Positions 39,801-54,800 of a DNA stretch of 64,000 bases are shown here, one piece after another. Below the pieces are notes generated by a model. The model saw only the letters and a list, made by a program, of their open reading frames with translations, made no database searches and had not been told where the DNA came from. Origin of the DNA: Bombus terrestris (lineage: Eukaryota; Arthropoda; Insecta; Hymenoptera; Apidae); assembly GCF_910591885.1 (NCBI RefSeq), contig NC_063271.1:8921001-8985000 (forward strand), written 5' to 3'. A program made the translations under genes and the position numbers. Numbering within the stretch: the first letter of the stretch is position 1; every line of letters starts with the position of its first letter.

Positions 39801-42800
39801 GATGATGATGGCCTCGTCAAGGTGGACGATTGACAAGATTTACAGGCTAAAGGGAAGGAAAGGCAGAGACTATGTATGCCGCATGCATTATTAACCGCCG
39901 GCTTCGTCCTTCGTGCAATTCGGTCAGACTGGATTCGTATATTTCATTTGATACGACGCCGACCTACTGACCTTAACTGTGCGGAACTTTTATATGAACA
40001 AGGAGACTACGCTGGCACTGAGTTTATTTAATTGAGATCGTTCCACGTACCAGAGAAGGTATACAAACGCCTGGAGGCGAGAAACGGAGACGACACAGCG
40101 GGAGGATTGTGATTATCTCTGCGGACTTGCACGAAATCCAAGGTATTCGTGATGATACGATGGCGAGTATATGTCGTTAGATACGTCATATATTATATGC
40201 TTGGCTGGCTACGATATTTATGTAACGGACGTTTCGGGGGGGGGGGGGTTTCCACTGAAATTTTATCACTGTTGCAAGCATAAAATGAATTATAAAATTT
40301 GGAAAATTTGGAAACATTTAAAAGGTTTGATCAAATTTAATAATACCATTAGTGCAAATATACGGATAAATGTATTCTTTAACGTTTGCTATTTTCGACG
40401 TTTCTGTAAAGAAATGGGTTTTGTAAATTTTTATTAATCTTGTATTAAATTTATACGTAGATACCTGTGGTAGCTATTACGTACAATATTGAAAAGTTGA
40501 TACAATTTGTAAGTCAAGTCCTATTCCAAAGCCACTAGGCTGAATCCAAACTATCTGTTTATCTATTAGATTTATGTAATGTCACGTGTAGTTAAACGAG
40601 TAAGGACGTTTACTTTAAGGTCTACAGGATCTTTAAAGAATGTCGAGGTACGTGCGGAGTATAATAACGTCTCGTGCAAACGCAGCGTAACTATAGTAAT
40701 AGTCGTATTCGTTACGTTTATACAACGTTAAGTAGTTCTTATTCGAGATGATTCTATTTTTAAAGAATTAACTCTCGATTGCTGATCGGTAGAAACGATG
40801 TTATGACAAATTCTCTCGTTATGTAATCAGCTACAGGATACGTTAGAACGTCTGGAGTAGTTTCTCTTATTGTAACAGAAATTATACGAAGAAGTAGTAA
40901 CTTCAGAGTATCTCGTTACGTGAAAAAGTAATGTGAGAATATATAGTACTGTCGTTTTATACAAATAATTGTTCTTCGTTATTTAGGAAAATTTCCCTCA
41001 GTTCCAATTAAATTCTTTCTTTCAACATTTCTCTTCGTTATAATATACACTGTTAGCCAAATTAAATTTCTAATCACCATAAATAAAATTCTTCTGCGAG
41101 CTTTTCATCGCTCTTACACACTTTCTAATTATTCCATCATAGATCTGTTATTACGTTTGCATTATTATGTGTGTTGTAACATAAATATTATATCATACTA
41201 AAATATTTATATATTACGAGTAAAATTCGTTAGAGTTTTTTAATAAATATAACGAATGACTGAAGCTTATTGCTGGTAATGCAGGAACAAACACAAATAT
41301 TTTACTCGAACTATTATTCGAGAGGAGCACAACTTCATCTACTGCACAGTTTTTCGTCCACTAGACGCAACTTTCTAAAGGTGTAACAAGCCGAAGAGAT
41401 ATAATCTCCTCTTGGAACTATAGCTAAAGAGGTCTTCGACCTTTCCAGCGCGAAGCATTATTCCTGTCTTGACCAAACAACTCAAAACATCTTCTCAATT
41501 ATCCTAATCATGCCTCGCAAGAAACACCATTCGACAGATTTCTTACTATGAATTGAAAGAGCGAAGATGTTAAACACAGCTATTGAGAATTGATTTGAGA
41601 ATTATACTTCTGTTTACTCACTGTATCATTCCTTATAGAGAACCACGAGTTATTTTAATAGAAAAAACTACAAAACTTTCCATTCGAGACAACTCGTTGA
41701 TCGTTTCTAACAAAAGTTGAGACCCTAAAGCAATTATCAGTCAGCCTTTTCTTAACATCTTCGAAATGAACGTTATGCATCCTTTGGAATTTCATCGTAA
41801 ATGGGATAACATTCCTTGTCAATAAAATCTCATTCGATCATCTGATCCTAAATACTACTCCAATTTAAGAAACCTTTCTCTCGATGATACGGATCAGAAA
41901 TAAGAAATAATTCAACGGGAAAATCACGCGATACATATACCATGATGCGTCCACGGTGAAACGTTACCGATGAAATTAGATAATTGACTTTCACGCTGAA
42001 TTAGCCACGGAATGCCTTCGATCCTCCAAGAGGCTAGTAATTTTAGAGAAAGTCCTGCCATTCTATGACCATGGATCGCTCTTTGATTTCGTGTTATATC
42101 GAAAGCAGTTCTCTGGAGGATATAGTTTCGTGGGAATGTTACCATTTTTTGGAATTCGTTTTTAAACCTTGATCGTCTAGCGTGCAATCATTTTATAAAA
42201 CAGAGATGATCTAAAGTATGATAAAAATAGGTCTCAGAATTGTGTTTGTTTAATCTAGAGTTATGTATCTCAAAATCAAATTATTCTGAAAAAAATGATT
42301 ATACTGATTATGAATGAATGAATACTAGATTCTAATACGATTCAGATTTTGCGAATACAATTACATATATAGTTACATATATAGAAATAGTACCTAAGTA
42401 GAGAGATGTTATCTACTAAATATTATAAGATGTGCTTCTTTACGTATCTTATATTACATGTATTTTGGTATTTTCAATTGCATGAAATATTTAGTAATCG
42501 ATAATTAACGTTCAATGTATACTTCATACATATGCATATAGAAGTAAAGCTAACATTATTTTAGAAAATATCAAGAAAAGCAAACGTGTATTAATAAAAC
42601 TCAATTTGCCTATGCTGATACTGCTTAAAGGGTTATTAACAAAAAAAAAAAAAAAAAAAAACTAGAGATTTTTTGAACGGTTATACGATATGCATTCTAT
42701 AATATTTGTATTCTACATCAGACCTGAATTTAAAACAATAATTTAAAACTCGTACAATTTTTTACAAGAAGTTACATATCTAACTTTCATCTCAAGATAA

Positions 42801-45800
42801 ATCTACAGTTGCAAATTTCCAATTTTCCAATTAAATCTATTGAAATACGATATCGTGCTTACGATAAATAAATAGAGATCTCAGAGAACACCTGCACGAT
42901 TTCTAGGTAAATTCTGTAACACGTGGGAATGTTTTAATCATTCTCAAACAAAATATTTGCAGTCTTATCGAAGTGAACAAATATCAGAACGAAGCTGTAT
43001 CCTGAAGAATACTCGGAACATCCTCTGTTGATCATATCGGATTTTGTGTTGTTGCAGAAGGACGATAATCTTTTTATCATTGCATATATGTAAATTCTCG
43101 ATGACTGGTCCCTTTCATGCGCAATCGATCAACACTCCTTTCACGATATACCAAAGGTTTCGAGTGTCCATCTTTAAACAGCCTTTAAAATTCGACCTTC
43201 GATGCTGTAATGATATTTCTCCCTTGAAGCACCTAATCGATTCTAGCCCGAGAATGTGGTTTTAGAAAATGAGAGAAGATACAAAATATTCGTAAAATCT
43301 TCAGCCTTTGAAACTCTTCAGATCAGAAGATTATAGACGAGAAAAATATTAGTATTAATAAATACTACTTATATTAATAAGTGTTGTAATATTTGTACCG
43401 ATGAAATGTTCGATAAAGATGATAGATGACAATCGCGATAATACAGGAAACAGTTTTATGATTCATCCGCTGAATCGTAAGATAGCGTACTTAATTAATG
43501 GTTGCAAATAAAGAACGGATGAAAGAAATATCCTCATACTTGCTCCTCCATCTTCTACTTTACGACGCGTATAATTGGAATAAGAATTAAAGTTTTTCTG
43601 CAAAAAAAATGTGTAAAGCTTATTCGCAAATGGAATAAAATTTATCTAATTCTATGATTAGATTTTGATGATACATTCTATGCTACAGTTTTAGGTACGT
43701 AGCTAGACTCGATATAGAAACGAGGGGGTTAGTGAACCTGCGTTTTCCAAAGCAACTGTCTCGATACTCGAACACAAACATTTCTAATTTTGTCGACTCG
43801 CAAAATCTTTCGTCTATTGCAATGTAATTGTAATCGGTGTCATTTGTACTCTGATTAACAATTGAGGAACGTGTCGTCCAGAATTATTCGTTTAAAATAA
43901 AAACTATGAAATGAATGCTAGTTTAAAGAAAATCGTATTCTTACATCCATCTTCTAATAGTCTCAGTCGCGATCATTTTGATTCGTGCCACATCCTGAGG
44001 CAAGTTCGCGTGTCGCTGCAATTTCCCAAGTCGGCCTCAAGTTCGAGCAAAATGATAATCAGATTGATCTTCATGAGATTAGCCGGTCTGTTCCGTACAC
44101 CGAACGAACTTAGCCTCGATTTCGCGCCACGTTACAGTTCACAAACGGCCCGGTTCATGAAACGCGTGACCAGCTCTCGAATTTATATAATCCGTCAGTG
44201 TTGATTAAATAATTTCTTCGCGTGAGAAAATCGTTCTGTCGTGTCTGATAGAAAAATTGCTGAAATTTTCCAACGTCGACCGCGTTAACGGGCTACTTAT
44301 TGCAATTGCACCGCTGTTGCGTTGTTTGATAACGCACTTCCTGCATCGCATAACCACACATTACAAGTACATATGTATATGTATGTTACGGTTAATGCAT
44401 TAATTCAGCAAATATATATATTTAGCCAGTTAATAGGATTATTAACTGAACGTATAACGACACTTTTTAAGACCATTTTTATCGACTATTTTTAAAAGGC
44501 ATACGTTTGACGCTGACAGGTTGTTTCCATTTTCGATCATGTCAAATTAGTATTTTCCTATTCGATCATAGTAACATTAACAATCAGAAAATCAGCAAAA
44601 TTGTACTCGTCATATTTCTTTCTCGTGATCTTCATTTCATTGTATATTCCGAATTTACTTTTCTTGCAATAAGATGTTCACCGTGTACGTTTATTTCATT
44701 CATTGATTCGATAAATCAATGTATATCTTACGAGCAGTGAAACGTAAAATTTTACTATTGGAACTGAAGAGCTTCGTCGGCTCCTTTGTGCCGTCTCCTC
44801 ATTCAATTTAAAATATCGAACCATTGGTTCGTAACAACCTGTATGATATGACATCATGTAGGAGGTAAAAAACACGAGGACGTGGAATAATTCAAAATAC
44901 CTTGAATAATGAAAAGATGTCAGACAGGACATTTTACTTTGGAAGAACGCTATTAATATTCATTATACAATATTTATCAATTATCACGATATTAATAGTA
45001 TTATTATTGTTGCATCGTTTGTTCAATGAATACCAGATATTTCTATGTCGAATCAGAAATATTACGTAAATACATGCGTTGTCCAGTAAACGTATAAACC
45101 TCCAAATTTTCTATTTTTATCGTGACATACATATACCTGCATGTATTATGCCTGCTGTACACTATCGAAAACGGAAAAAGTAAACAGGGGTCGCAGATGG
45201 TATGCCAGGATGATAGATAGGGCATGCCCTTGCCTTGGAATACCAAATGAGGAAGGTATCGACCTTCCACGGTCGTGCTATCAGCGTTACCATGATAACA
45301 CCCCCGTGTGACAATCCACGCCAGAGTCAAGAACACTTCTTTACGGTTTTGCTTCTTAACCACGTGCACACACGCGTAGTATTCTACGTGTCTCTCCTTC
45401 TCGGTTATTCTTTTATTTGTATCAGAAAGCAAGGAAAAAGGTAGAAAGAAAGAAAGCGAGAGAGAGAAAAAAAGCCGCGACAAGTCCTTCAGACTATGGT
45501 AATGACGAAGAAGAAGTAAATTCTGCCCGGGCACAAAGCAAACGTCACGGGGAGACACCTCAGGTACACCCTGCCTCGTCGCCAGTCAAACACAATGGAA
45601 CAAAGAACTGTACTGCACTGCTTTGCTGGTTCGTCACTTTTGTTTCTCTCAGAGATGGTCTATATTGTGTACTGAGCGAATCCTGTATCAGGGAGGATAC
45701 TGACGAAGTTAGTCGTGTCAACGTCCTTGACTTTGTATCAACAATTTAATAGGTTTTGTGTCGTTTCGACGTCCGGAGCTTTGGTAGAACTACCAGATGG

Positions 45801-48800
45801 AATTTTTAGTTTGAAGCTTTAATTCGATAAGTATTTTATTCGATAAATTAAATTTATCGAGAAGACAAAGTAATTTATGGTTTTTGGATGTGGGTAATTT
45901 ATCTACCTTGGAATTCTCTTATTTCTGTCAATCGTATCGTTATATTTGTATTGAAAACTCGTATCTTCAAGGAAAGTGACTCATCGTTCCATTGTGGAAT
46001 AAATAAATGAAATTCTATTACGTCTCAATTTCCTATTATCATGTTACTCGGTAAAAACTATTCCTTCGATGACCACGCGTATATAACGTTATATAATGAC
46101 AAAGTAATGATAATACAATGATAATATACGTAAATTGTATAATTAATATGTCCAACGAATCCAACGAATATTTGATAATAGATGGATATATAATATAATA
46201 TAATAACTAAATAAAATGAACGAAACAACATTAGAAAAGTTAATAGTCACAAAGAGTAATACTATCATGAAATATGGATATTATTTAAAAAAAAAAAACT
46301 CGATAAAAAATCAACTACGCAGTCACTCAAGACGTCAAGAACGAATTCAAGAAAATTGACCCCGATGAGAACTTCCTGCTACCGAGCAATCGATAATACG
46401 CTTCAGGGGTACGTGATTCATTGGGTGCCACGAATGGGTCAGGCTCCATCGTTTGAAATTCGTCAGAGGTTCAGAATTATTCGATCACTCGATTTCATCC
46501 GTCTTAAACGTTCGTCGTTTTGCTATGAGACGCAAGAACACAAAGTTCGCCGCCAGCACAAAACAATTAATCAATAATGTACAATTTGAATGAGCATAAT
46601 AGTCGTACTTGAACGAGCATAAAGCACACGTATTATATAAGTATACCACCGGTAATACCGGTTTTTTTTACTCATTGTTTTGGTCACACGAATGTGAACG
46701 TGGCTTCTGAATCAATTTTTTTTCTTTCTTTTTTCTTTTCACTGTTGCAATTGCGTAATGATGCGAGAATATTTTATCATTGCTGACAATTGGACACTCG
46801 ACATCGCGGAACAAGATGTAAAATGCTGGCGACTTAAGGTCATTCTGGTATAGTTATTTACTATACCGATTCCGTGAATCGTAGAGTTCCCTTGACCCAA
46901 AAAACCTCTCGAACAATCACCAATTTCTATTTGTGAAATTTCTCTCGCTATTACGTACCGATATTCATCTGTCCTTCCAGTAAAATTACCAAATTGACGG
47001 GAAAAAAAACGGTATTTATCGTTCAGAACCGACTGCGTTGCATTTCATTATTATTATTATTATCAGCAAAAACTTTCAATTTCTATATAGTTATATATTT
47101 TTATACAGGGTGTCTAATATGCCACGTAATATAGTACTTTCGACTAGGGAATGGTCCGATGTTCAAAATTAAGACGAAAATGTAGAATAAAATTCTTCGT
47201 CGAAAAGGCTTAGTTCTCAAGAAAATCGAATTTCGACATTTGTCTAGTATAACGCGAGTTTGACTGATTGATTGGATATGAGTGAACAATCGGCACGTAG
47301 TTATTCTACATGCAAGAGTAAGTAAAAAACGTCGAATGGAATTTGTCCATTTAAGTCCTCGTTTTCCAGAGGACGTAATTTGAACAGATGTAGCGGGAAA
47401 CTGGTATCTGTAAAACTGGCGTTTGATCAATTTTCAAATTTGATTTTCTCAGGAACGAAGCGTCGTATGAAGAAGCTCTATTCTATATTTCCAACTTACC
47501 TCTTCACGTAGGATCACTCCCTTGCCATTTTTACCGTGATTATTGAGACACCCTGTGTTTATGAAACGAACGTACAAACAGTCGTTTATTTGCGATTTTA
47601 TAGTTATTACCGTAATACGGTAAGTTGGCTGGTACTAAGTGATAAAAGCGACAACACGTGAATTTGTATTTCTTTTAAATGTGATTGCATCACGAGGTAA
47701 CAGATTGTAATATAACGAAACCGATCACCGAAAAGGAACTGATACAAATGGCGAGATATGAATATCCTAGTCGACAAGGCGACTGCCGGCTGCAGTATCT
47801 ATTTATCACTGTCAAGGGCACCTATGCAACCGGATCGTCTCTCCGCAGTCATTGTTAAACTCATTTCCGTCCCTCGATTGCCCGTGAGTGCATTGAAAAT
47901 TGAACCACCAGTTTATGCCTAGCAAGACCCCCTCTCTTCTCATCGTGGACATTGATGTCACTCGGAAGAGGACTATGTTTGGAAGTAGTCATACGTAAAA
48001 TCATATTTTTAACCCGTTAAGGCTCAACATTTCGTCAGTATGATATTTCATTTGTAGTTCTTTTCTTTTTTTCAATTAACTTGCATTATTGAATTATGTT
48101 CTTTTAATTCTGTAATAATTATCAAAAGGAATTCCAGGCATTTAGTTGATATCTTTCCCTTTCTTCCTTCTTTTTTCTTAGCCCCTTTATTACACTTGAA
48201 ACTATAGCTCTACAGAGCCGATCAATTAATTCAACGTATGCTTAACGCTCAACAATGTTTCCGTATTTTATCGTTCGTTATTTCTATTGTCTCAGTCAGC
48301 GTAATCCTTCTCAGTCTTCTGATATTCTGCGTTTGCCTTAAGCTTTAATTTTATGAAGAACTTGTAACGCTATGAGAAACTACTTTTCTTTTTTAAATCA
48401 TGGAAATTTCTTTTGTGAATTATTACTGATTTATGTGTCAGGCTTTTGTCTAATTCCTCCTCCTACAGCTTTACCTGTGTCAACAATTGGTCCTCGATTG
48501 GCTCTTCGCCTTTTATTTGAAAAGAAGAGATTAATTTTAGATATTCTTTTTATGTATCTAATAGTCCCATATTTACAGAATATTTCAATTATACTATGAT
48601 TAAATATAAATTATACTTATAGAATATCTAAATGCGAGATTTTTGCTCTCTCTTCTTTTTCATCTATTTAATTCGTTTTACCTTTACGTGTTTGGAATCG
48701 GCATTTTCCTTCTGTCAGAAGTTGTTAAATATCTTTCCATTATGGTGTTCTGAATCGGTGGATGCAATTGAATTCAATGAGTCCCATTAGCTTTTATCTC

Positions 48801-51800
48801 GTGTCTGATGCAAATCCGTCTGAATAATCGAATATGAACGAAGCTTTGTATTTAATTCCAGGATGGTTTATTCAAGCCGTTTTAGAGGCAATCCTCGGTC
48901 CTTCAGATCCAATTCAACGAATCCTCCACTTCAATTTCGATCCGAGAGATTGGAATCGCGCTCCTTGAACTCGTCTAACCGATGACGCCGGTTTTTAACG
49001 CTCGATTTCCACGATCTTGTTTTACAATGTTTCGCTGTCTTCTTGAACTCGTGTGATGCGCCTGATGTTTTCCGTTTCAAGGCAAGGTTCTTTCTAGCTA
49101 AATGCAATTAACGGACTAGTTTTCATGCCATGCATCACATGGTACGATCTATGGTATACATACAAAATACATATAAAATAATCTACTTTGCTTATTTTCT
49201 TCCACCTCATCTTCTTCTTAAAATAAAATATGTATACGCGTAATTTTAAAATTAATAAGCATATTTCAGTGTCAGTATAGATTTCTATATATTCAGCAGA
49301 TGTATTTCTTCGTAGAAAGAACATATTTCTTTACACTCCATAGCCTAACTGGGTCGTTTAAGTTCAACCTTTTTTTACCGTTTCTAGCCTTTCCAAAATT
49401 CTGGGACACTTGTCAACATCTTTATTGTGTTATACAAGCATTTAAAACTTTTTATAATGAAATGTATATTCTTTAAGAATTCTTATAAAAGAAAAAAATT
49501 CAAGGGTGAAACTTCATTCGAGTAATCATCGATCCAGTTTATCAATATGGCAAAATGTTAATAAAATTGAACTGTATAATATTATATAATAATATTGTGG
49601 AATTAAAAAATGATATAATATTTTGGAGAGAATATGAAATTACGTGGTCTTTCTAAGGTACCAAGAGCCTATCTCGATTACTGTTTAGGCTAAAACTACC
49701 AAGAAGCCACATCGTGGCAATTAAGTCTGATGTTTACACCCTACGAAACGTATACGCGAAGCTATACGAAAAAAAGAAACCATGACGTGACAACAATTAG
49801 AACCTACTAGAATGATTAGCACCATAATCTACAAAATATTTATACCTACGTACGTATGTATGTATATTATTTTAATTGTTTGAATTAAGAGGAAAAAGAG
49901 GAATTATAATTCACGACTGAATTTTTTAAATTACTTCGATGAATTGCTAACACGGAAGTGGAGATCACCACAGAGAAAACGAGAAATATCTAATTCCAAA
50001 ATGCAAATGCAAACACAAACGGAGAAAAATTCTTCTAAAAATTACTTTGACCACTCAAATAATAGCAAATCTAGCTATGTCCACTAATATAGTTTTAATG
50101 TCAAAAGACAAGCTTTACTCCTTTCTCCGCCATACAGTTTACAGAGAACACATCTCATACTTGCACGCGAAATCATCTCGCGATTCTCGACCGATGGATT
50201 CATCGCGAGGTATATAACGTTAAGAAGTAAGTAGGGCCGTTTAAAAACAAAACCGCTAGACGATTCGTCGCGGTACGGTCTGTTGTAAGTTTCCATTCGT
50301 TCAACGACTGTGTTTCTCGTGGCTTGAAGGAGATTTTTTAAAAATTGACTTCGATCGAAGGATAATGTTGGCGGTGGAATTGTCAGGTAGATTGAACGTG
50401 GCTAGACGGCAGCTCTATGAATAATTACAACGTCACTGCCGCATTGTACGTATTTATACGTCGACCTTACGCCACTTTCCACCGTACCAACGTTTCCAGG
50501 TACTCGAATTCCGACTCGTTCCACACTTCAAGCTGATTCCACCGAGTACGAAGCACTCCGCACGCCCACGAGAGACGTTCTCTAATACCTTGATGACGTT
50601 CAATGGATTCAAGCGGGTTCAACTATGTGCCTCGACCGATCAGAGAACTCGCGTTATTCCAATGAAACTCACAGAAGAAAGAGCAGACAATTTTATAATG
50701 GAATTATTGCGAGATGAAGAGATTTTTTAAAGACTTAGTTATTTGCGATTTTCAGGTTTTTGGGGTGGGAATGCTGAAGAGTCTATTGATAAAATTTCTT
50801 AAATATTACGTACAAATTTCAAAGGATTCAAATTAAATTTCACAATCAATGTATCTTGAAATTGGGAATCGTATGATCAGAGCATTGAAGGAAGCTGAAT
50901 TCTTTCGAAAATTCAGTAATTTCCAATTTATTAATTTTTCAAAAAGAAGGTGCCGAAGGAGCTTGTTTCCGACATGTTATCTTACGAAATATTAGAAGAA
51001 AATGTAAAATCTTCGAAGAATTCAAATCAAATCTCGTAACCAGAAGATAGAAATTATAGGAGATAGAATTCCTCAAAAAATTCAATAATTTCTGATTCAT
51101 TAAGGAGGGTTCTCTTTCTTGACAATCTTCTTACAAACTCCGAAAAGTACAAAATATATTCCTAAAAAAAAAAAGAGAGAAAAGATGTATTCTCTGGACA
51201 AAATGTCTTCTCAAAACAAAATTCTTTCTGTGCTGTAAATATTTATATATACTATATATAAATACTATAAATAAAATCACTTGCTCTAAGAGGAAGATAG
51301 AAAACCTTCCAGATTGATAAATTCAACCACCTCAAACCACAATGAATCTGTATACCATCCTGCTGATATTCTATGTATACCTCGCTTTAGTATTCTAAAC
51401 TTTGTCTCGAAGAAAGAAGCGAAGGAACTCCAACGGGATTTCCGGTGCGACTTTCGTGTTTGCCACGAAGAAGAGCAGAGTGTTAGGCGTTGGACCTCGA
51501 GTTTATCGAGATACGGAGGATCTTTCCAGCTGACGTGGCTCGTACAGTGTGACCTTCATCGCTCTACTTTACGAAGGCAAAAGTCTAAGTGGGGGGTACG
51601 TACACCTTTTACCCTCTTCCTATTCCACAATCTCTCCAACCGCTTATCTATCTACGTGTACGCAAGGATAAGTTAACAATATTAGTACTACTTTCACGTA
51701 AAGTGATACTGGATATTTTTATCCATGAACAACGTCGATTAACCCCTCCGCGCCCACATCTTTTGCCCATGCTGTCATACTGTTCATCTAATTCACATCT

Positions 51801-54800
51801 TAACCCATTAAGGACCAAGTAAAATCTAAGTTGAAGAAATAACGATGAAAAAAGTATTAAGTACAAGTATTTGGCATTCTCTTTCACAGGTTGCCACTAA
51901 ATTACCGACAAACATTATCGTTGATTATACACCCTTAGCTATATTCGCTCCTGTTTCTTACTGAAATCTATGCTACTGATATTTCTTGTAACTTCAACAG
52001 AACTCGCGTCTTATAACTTTTCGACGGAAAAGGTGACTCACAAACGTTAGTGAACATACATGCACGTGTATTTAAAAATTTATGTACCTACGTGTATTAT
52101 GAAGTAAAAGCGTGGGCGAGAAAGGGACAGGATCTGAATCCCTCAGCGCGAAAGGATTTAAACTAATCTAAATCAAATTTTATTTTAGATAGAAATGAAC
52201 GTGGGCGAAGTTAGATTTTCTACGGGGCAGAGCCCCTCCTCCACCCACGGGTTTGATTTACTATGCATACGCGCCATTAAAACCACATAATGATTTCGAC
52301 AACGTATTAAAAAGTTATGGAAATCGGAGGCGGCGTATAATTTATGTTACTGTTGAAGTAACAATATGTCGTAGTAACTTTTATCATTTTGCTTTTCTGC
52401 TTTATTCTTTTATGCGCGGAAATGAATGTTTGGATATAGACGCATATTCGATGATAGCATATGGCGGTAAACGTAATAATTGCTGGCGAGAGATGATATC
52501 AGTGAAATGATTGTCGATGGTTTCAGCGTCTTGATAAATAAACATCGGCGATGAACTCGGTGTCAGTGAAATCGTGTCAATGAAAACATTGTCGATGAAA
52601 CGATCGTCTGTGATTTATAGACAACCCCTACTTGACAATGTTTAAAAAATAGAATATAACTTAATTGAAAACAACGCCTATGAAGTTTTCTGTTGAAAGA
52701 TGAATAATTGGAAAGATTAAATATTCTTTTTTTAACCAATCAAGGACCAACGTTCCGTTAAGACATTCATTTTGCAATTTCATTTTAGTTAATTCACATT
52801 AGTGAATTCACATTATGATTATGACAAAGAATTCTAATTTCCTCGATATTTATTCGTTATTGTTTCTTATTCCATTTGGATTTTATAATTTTATAAAATT
52901 TGAAAAAAATTGAATGATTTCATAGCTCTGTGATAAACTATTTCCTCTTCAAATTATGGTACTACTTTCTGTGCATTCTGATTTATAGTGGCCTTCTGTT
53001 GGTTTTAATAACGTTGCATTTATGCAATTTTTACACATTATTTCATTGTTTAATCCCCTTAATGAGTTAATTGCCATACAGTTATATCAATATTTGATTT
53101 TGTGAAAGATTATCGAACGCTAGCCTTCCTCCAGATCTTAAGTGAGAAGAATGTGAAAAGAAAGAAGAGCAAACTTTCTCTATTTGTCATACCGCGGCGC
53201 TAACTGAAGAGACAACGACTAATGGGGGGTAGAGCATCCACGATGATGCGAACCAGATTATGAAAATCAGAGCGAACCACGTAGGTTAAAAGCTCGTTGC
53301 GGCAAGCGATAATGATGTCACTTTTATTAGCCTCATCAGGGTCAAAGCATCCTCGACAGGGGATCCACTATTACCTAATAACCGACACGATCATATCATG
53401 TATCTTGTTAGTGATCTGTAGTGAAATTTTTGTCGTATCGACAGGTCATCACGCGTGTCACGTGAACGTCTTGCATGATCGATTTTTAATAGTCTGGTTT
53501 ATTAATAATTCTGTCTCCTCCCTTTCAAGCCCCTCTTCGATCCTATTTTCTAAATTTTTTTCCATCTCAGATCTCTTCCAAACACGAAATACGTGAAATT
53601 TTAAAAAGTGACGTAATTGCGTACACAGGTTCCTCGCATGATCAACTTCTGAAGGTTTCACCTGGTTTATTAATAATTTCCACTTTTACTTTCTTCTTCG
53701 CTTCAACCTTTTAATCCAACAAATAGCAATATGTGGAATTGAAAATTTCATAAGGATGTTTTGTATTGGATAAGATTGTTCGAATGGTCGATTTATTTTC
53801 TTTATTTAGCTTTTTGTTTATTACTTTTTTAATTATTTCAAGCCGGACTTAAGAGAGTGGAATATTTTTTAATCAACGTGATTGATTTCACTTCTGTTCA
53901 GTCACAGCTGTTCAATTCTTCAAGATTCCGTTCGGCTTCTGAATAATTTCGTCCTCTGTTCATCTCCCCTTTTTTTAACTACTTTGTTCTTAGAGTCGTT
54001 ATTATGAAACGATCGTTAAGAATTTGTTTACACACAGACATCAGATTAGATCTAAGAAATTGTCAGTATAGGAGGTACTATCAGGTCGTTGCCTATAGGT
54101 GGTGCCTATGTAACTGGGTCGCTGCTTCGGAACATCAGTTTGTGTTTCGTTCTATCAGTCCGTTCCATTGTAATGGATTTTTTTTCGAATGCCGGTTCAT
54201 CCATTTACATCACCCCTATTTTCGCAATATTCAGTCGCTGCTTTGGCAGAGATTCAACACGTTACCATGTCACGAACAAATTAATAGTTTCAATAGAAGT
54301 TTCAAACAGAATTCCACAATTGCAGAGAAATATTCTATTATGGAGAGATAGTAAATTGTTAGCAATTATAGAAAAATATTAGCAAGACTAAATTTTTCAC
54401 AATCATAGAAATGTTGTGACAGTGCTAAGTTTAGTATATTTCCTCATTTGCACTGCTTGCATAGTAAATTGAAGAAATGTTTAAATAGCAAATTAAAAAT
54501 AATAGTAACATTAAATTTTCTAACGACATAGAAAAAATGCTAAATTTTTGACAATTATAAATAGATAGTAATAATAATAAATTCGATCTTCTATTACTTG
54601 AATAGTAAATTAAAGGAACATCTCTGTTTGTTTAATAGTAATTTCATTTCCAATGACGGATAATATCAAACGATACAATAATATTCGTCATGAAAGTGAT
54701 CGATCGAGAAAATGTAGTAAATCTTTGGCATGTTAGTATTATCAGGATATTATTCATGAAACTCGCAATCATGCTCCTTTCAATATGCGACGGTGTGCAT

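Noticed and set aside
42641..42661. Poly(A) tract as a retroposon tail
   Set aside because: No parent mRNA or LINE sequence recognised upstream and no target duplication seen.
45043..45558. 171-codon minus-strand frame
   Set aside because: Overlapping open frames on the plus strand, low-complexity composition, no recognisable domain and no splice partners; it lies in GC-richer intron sequence where chance frames are longer.
51314..51676. 120-codon plus-strand frame
   Set aside because: No similarity recognised, composition not protein-like, and other frames overlap it.
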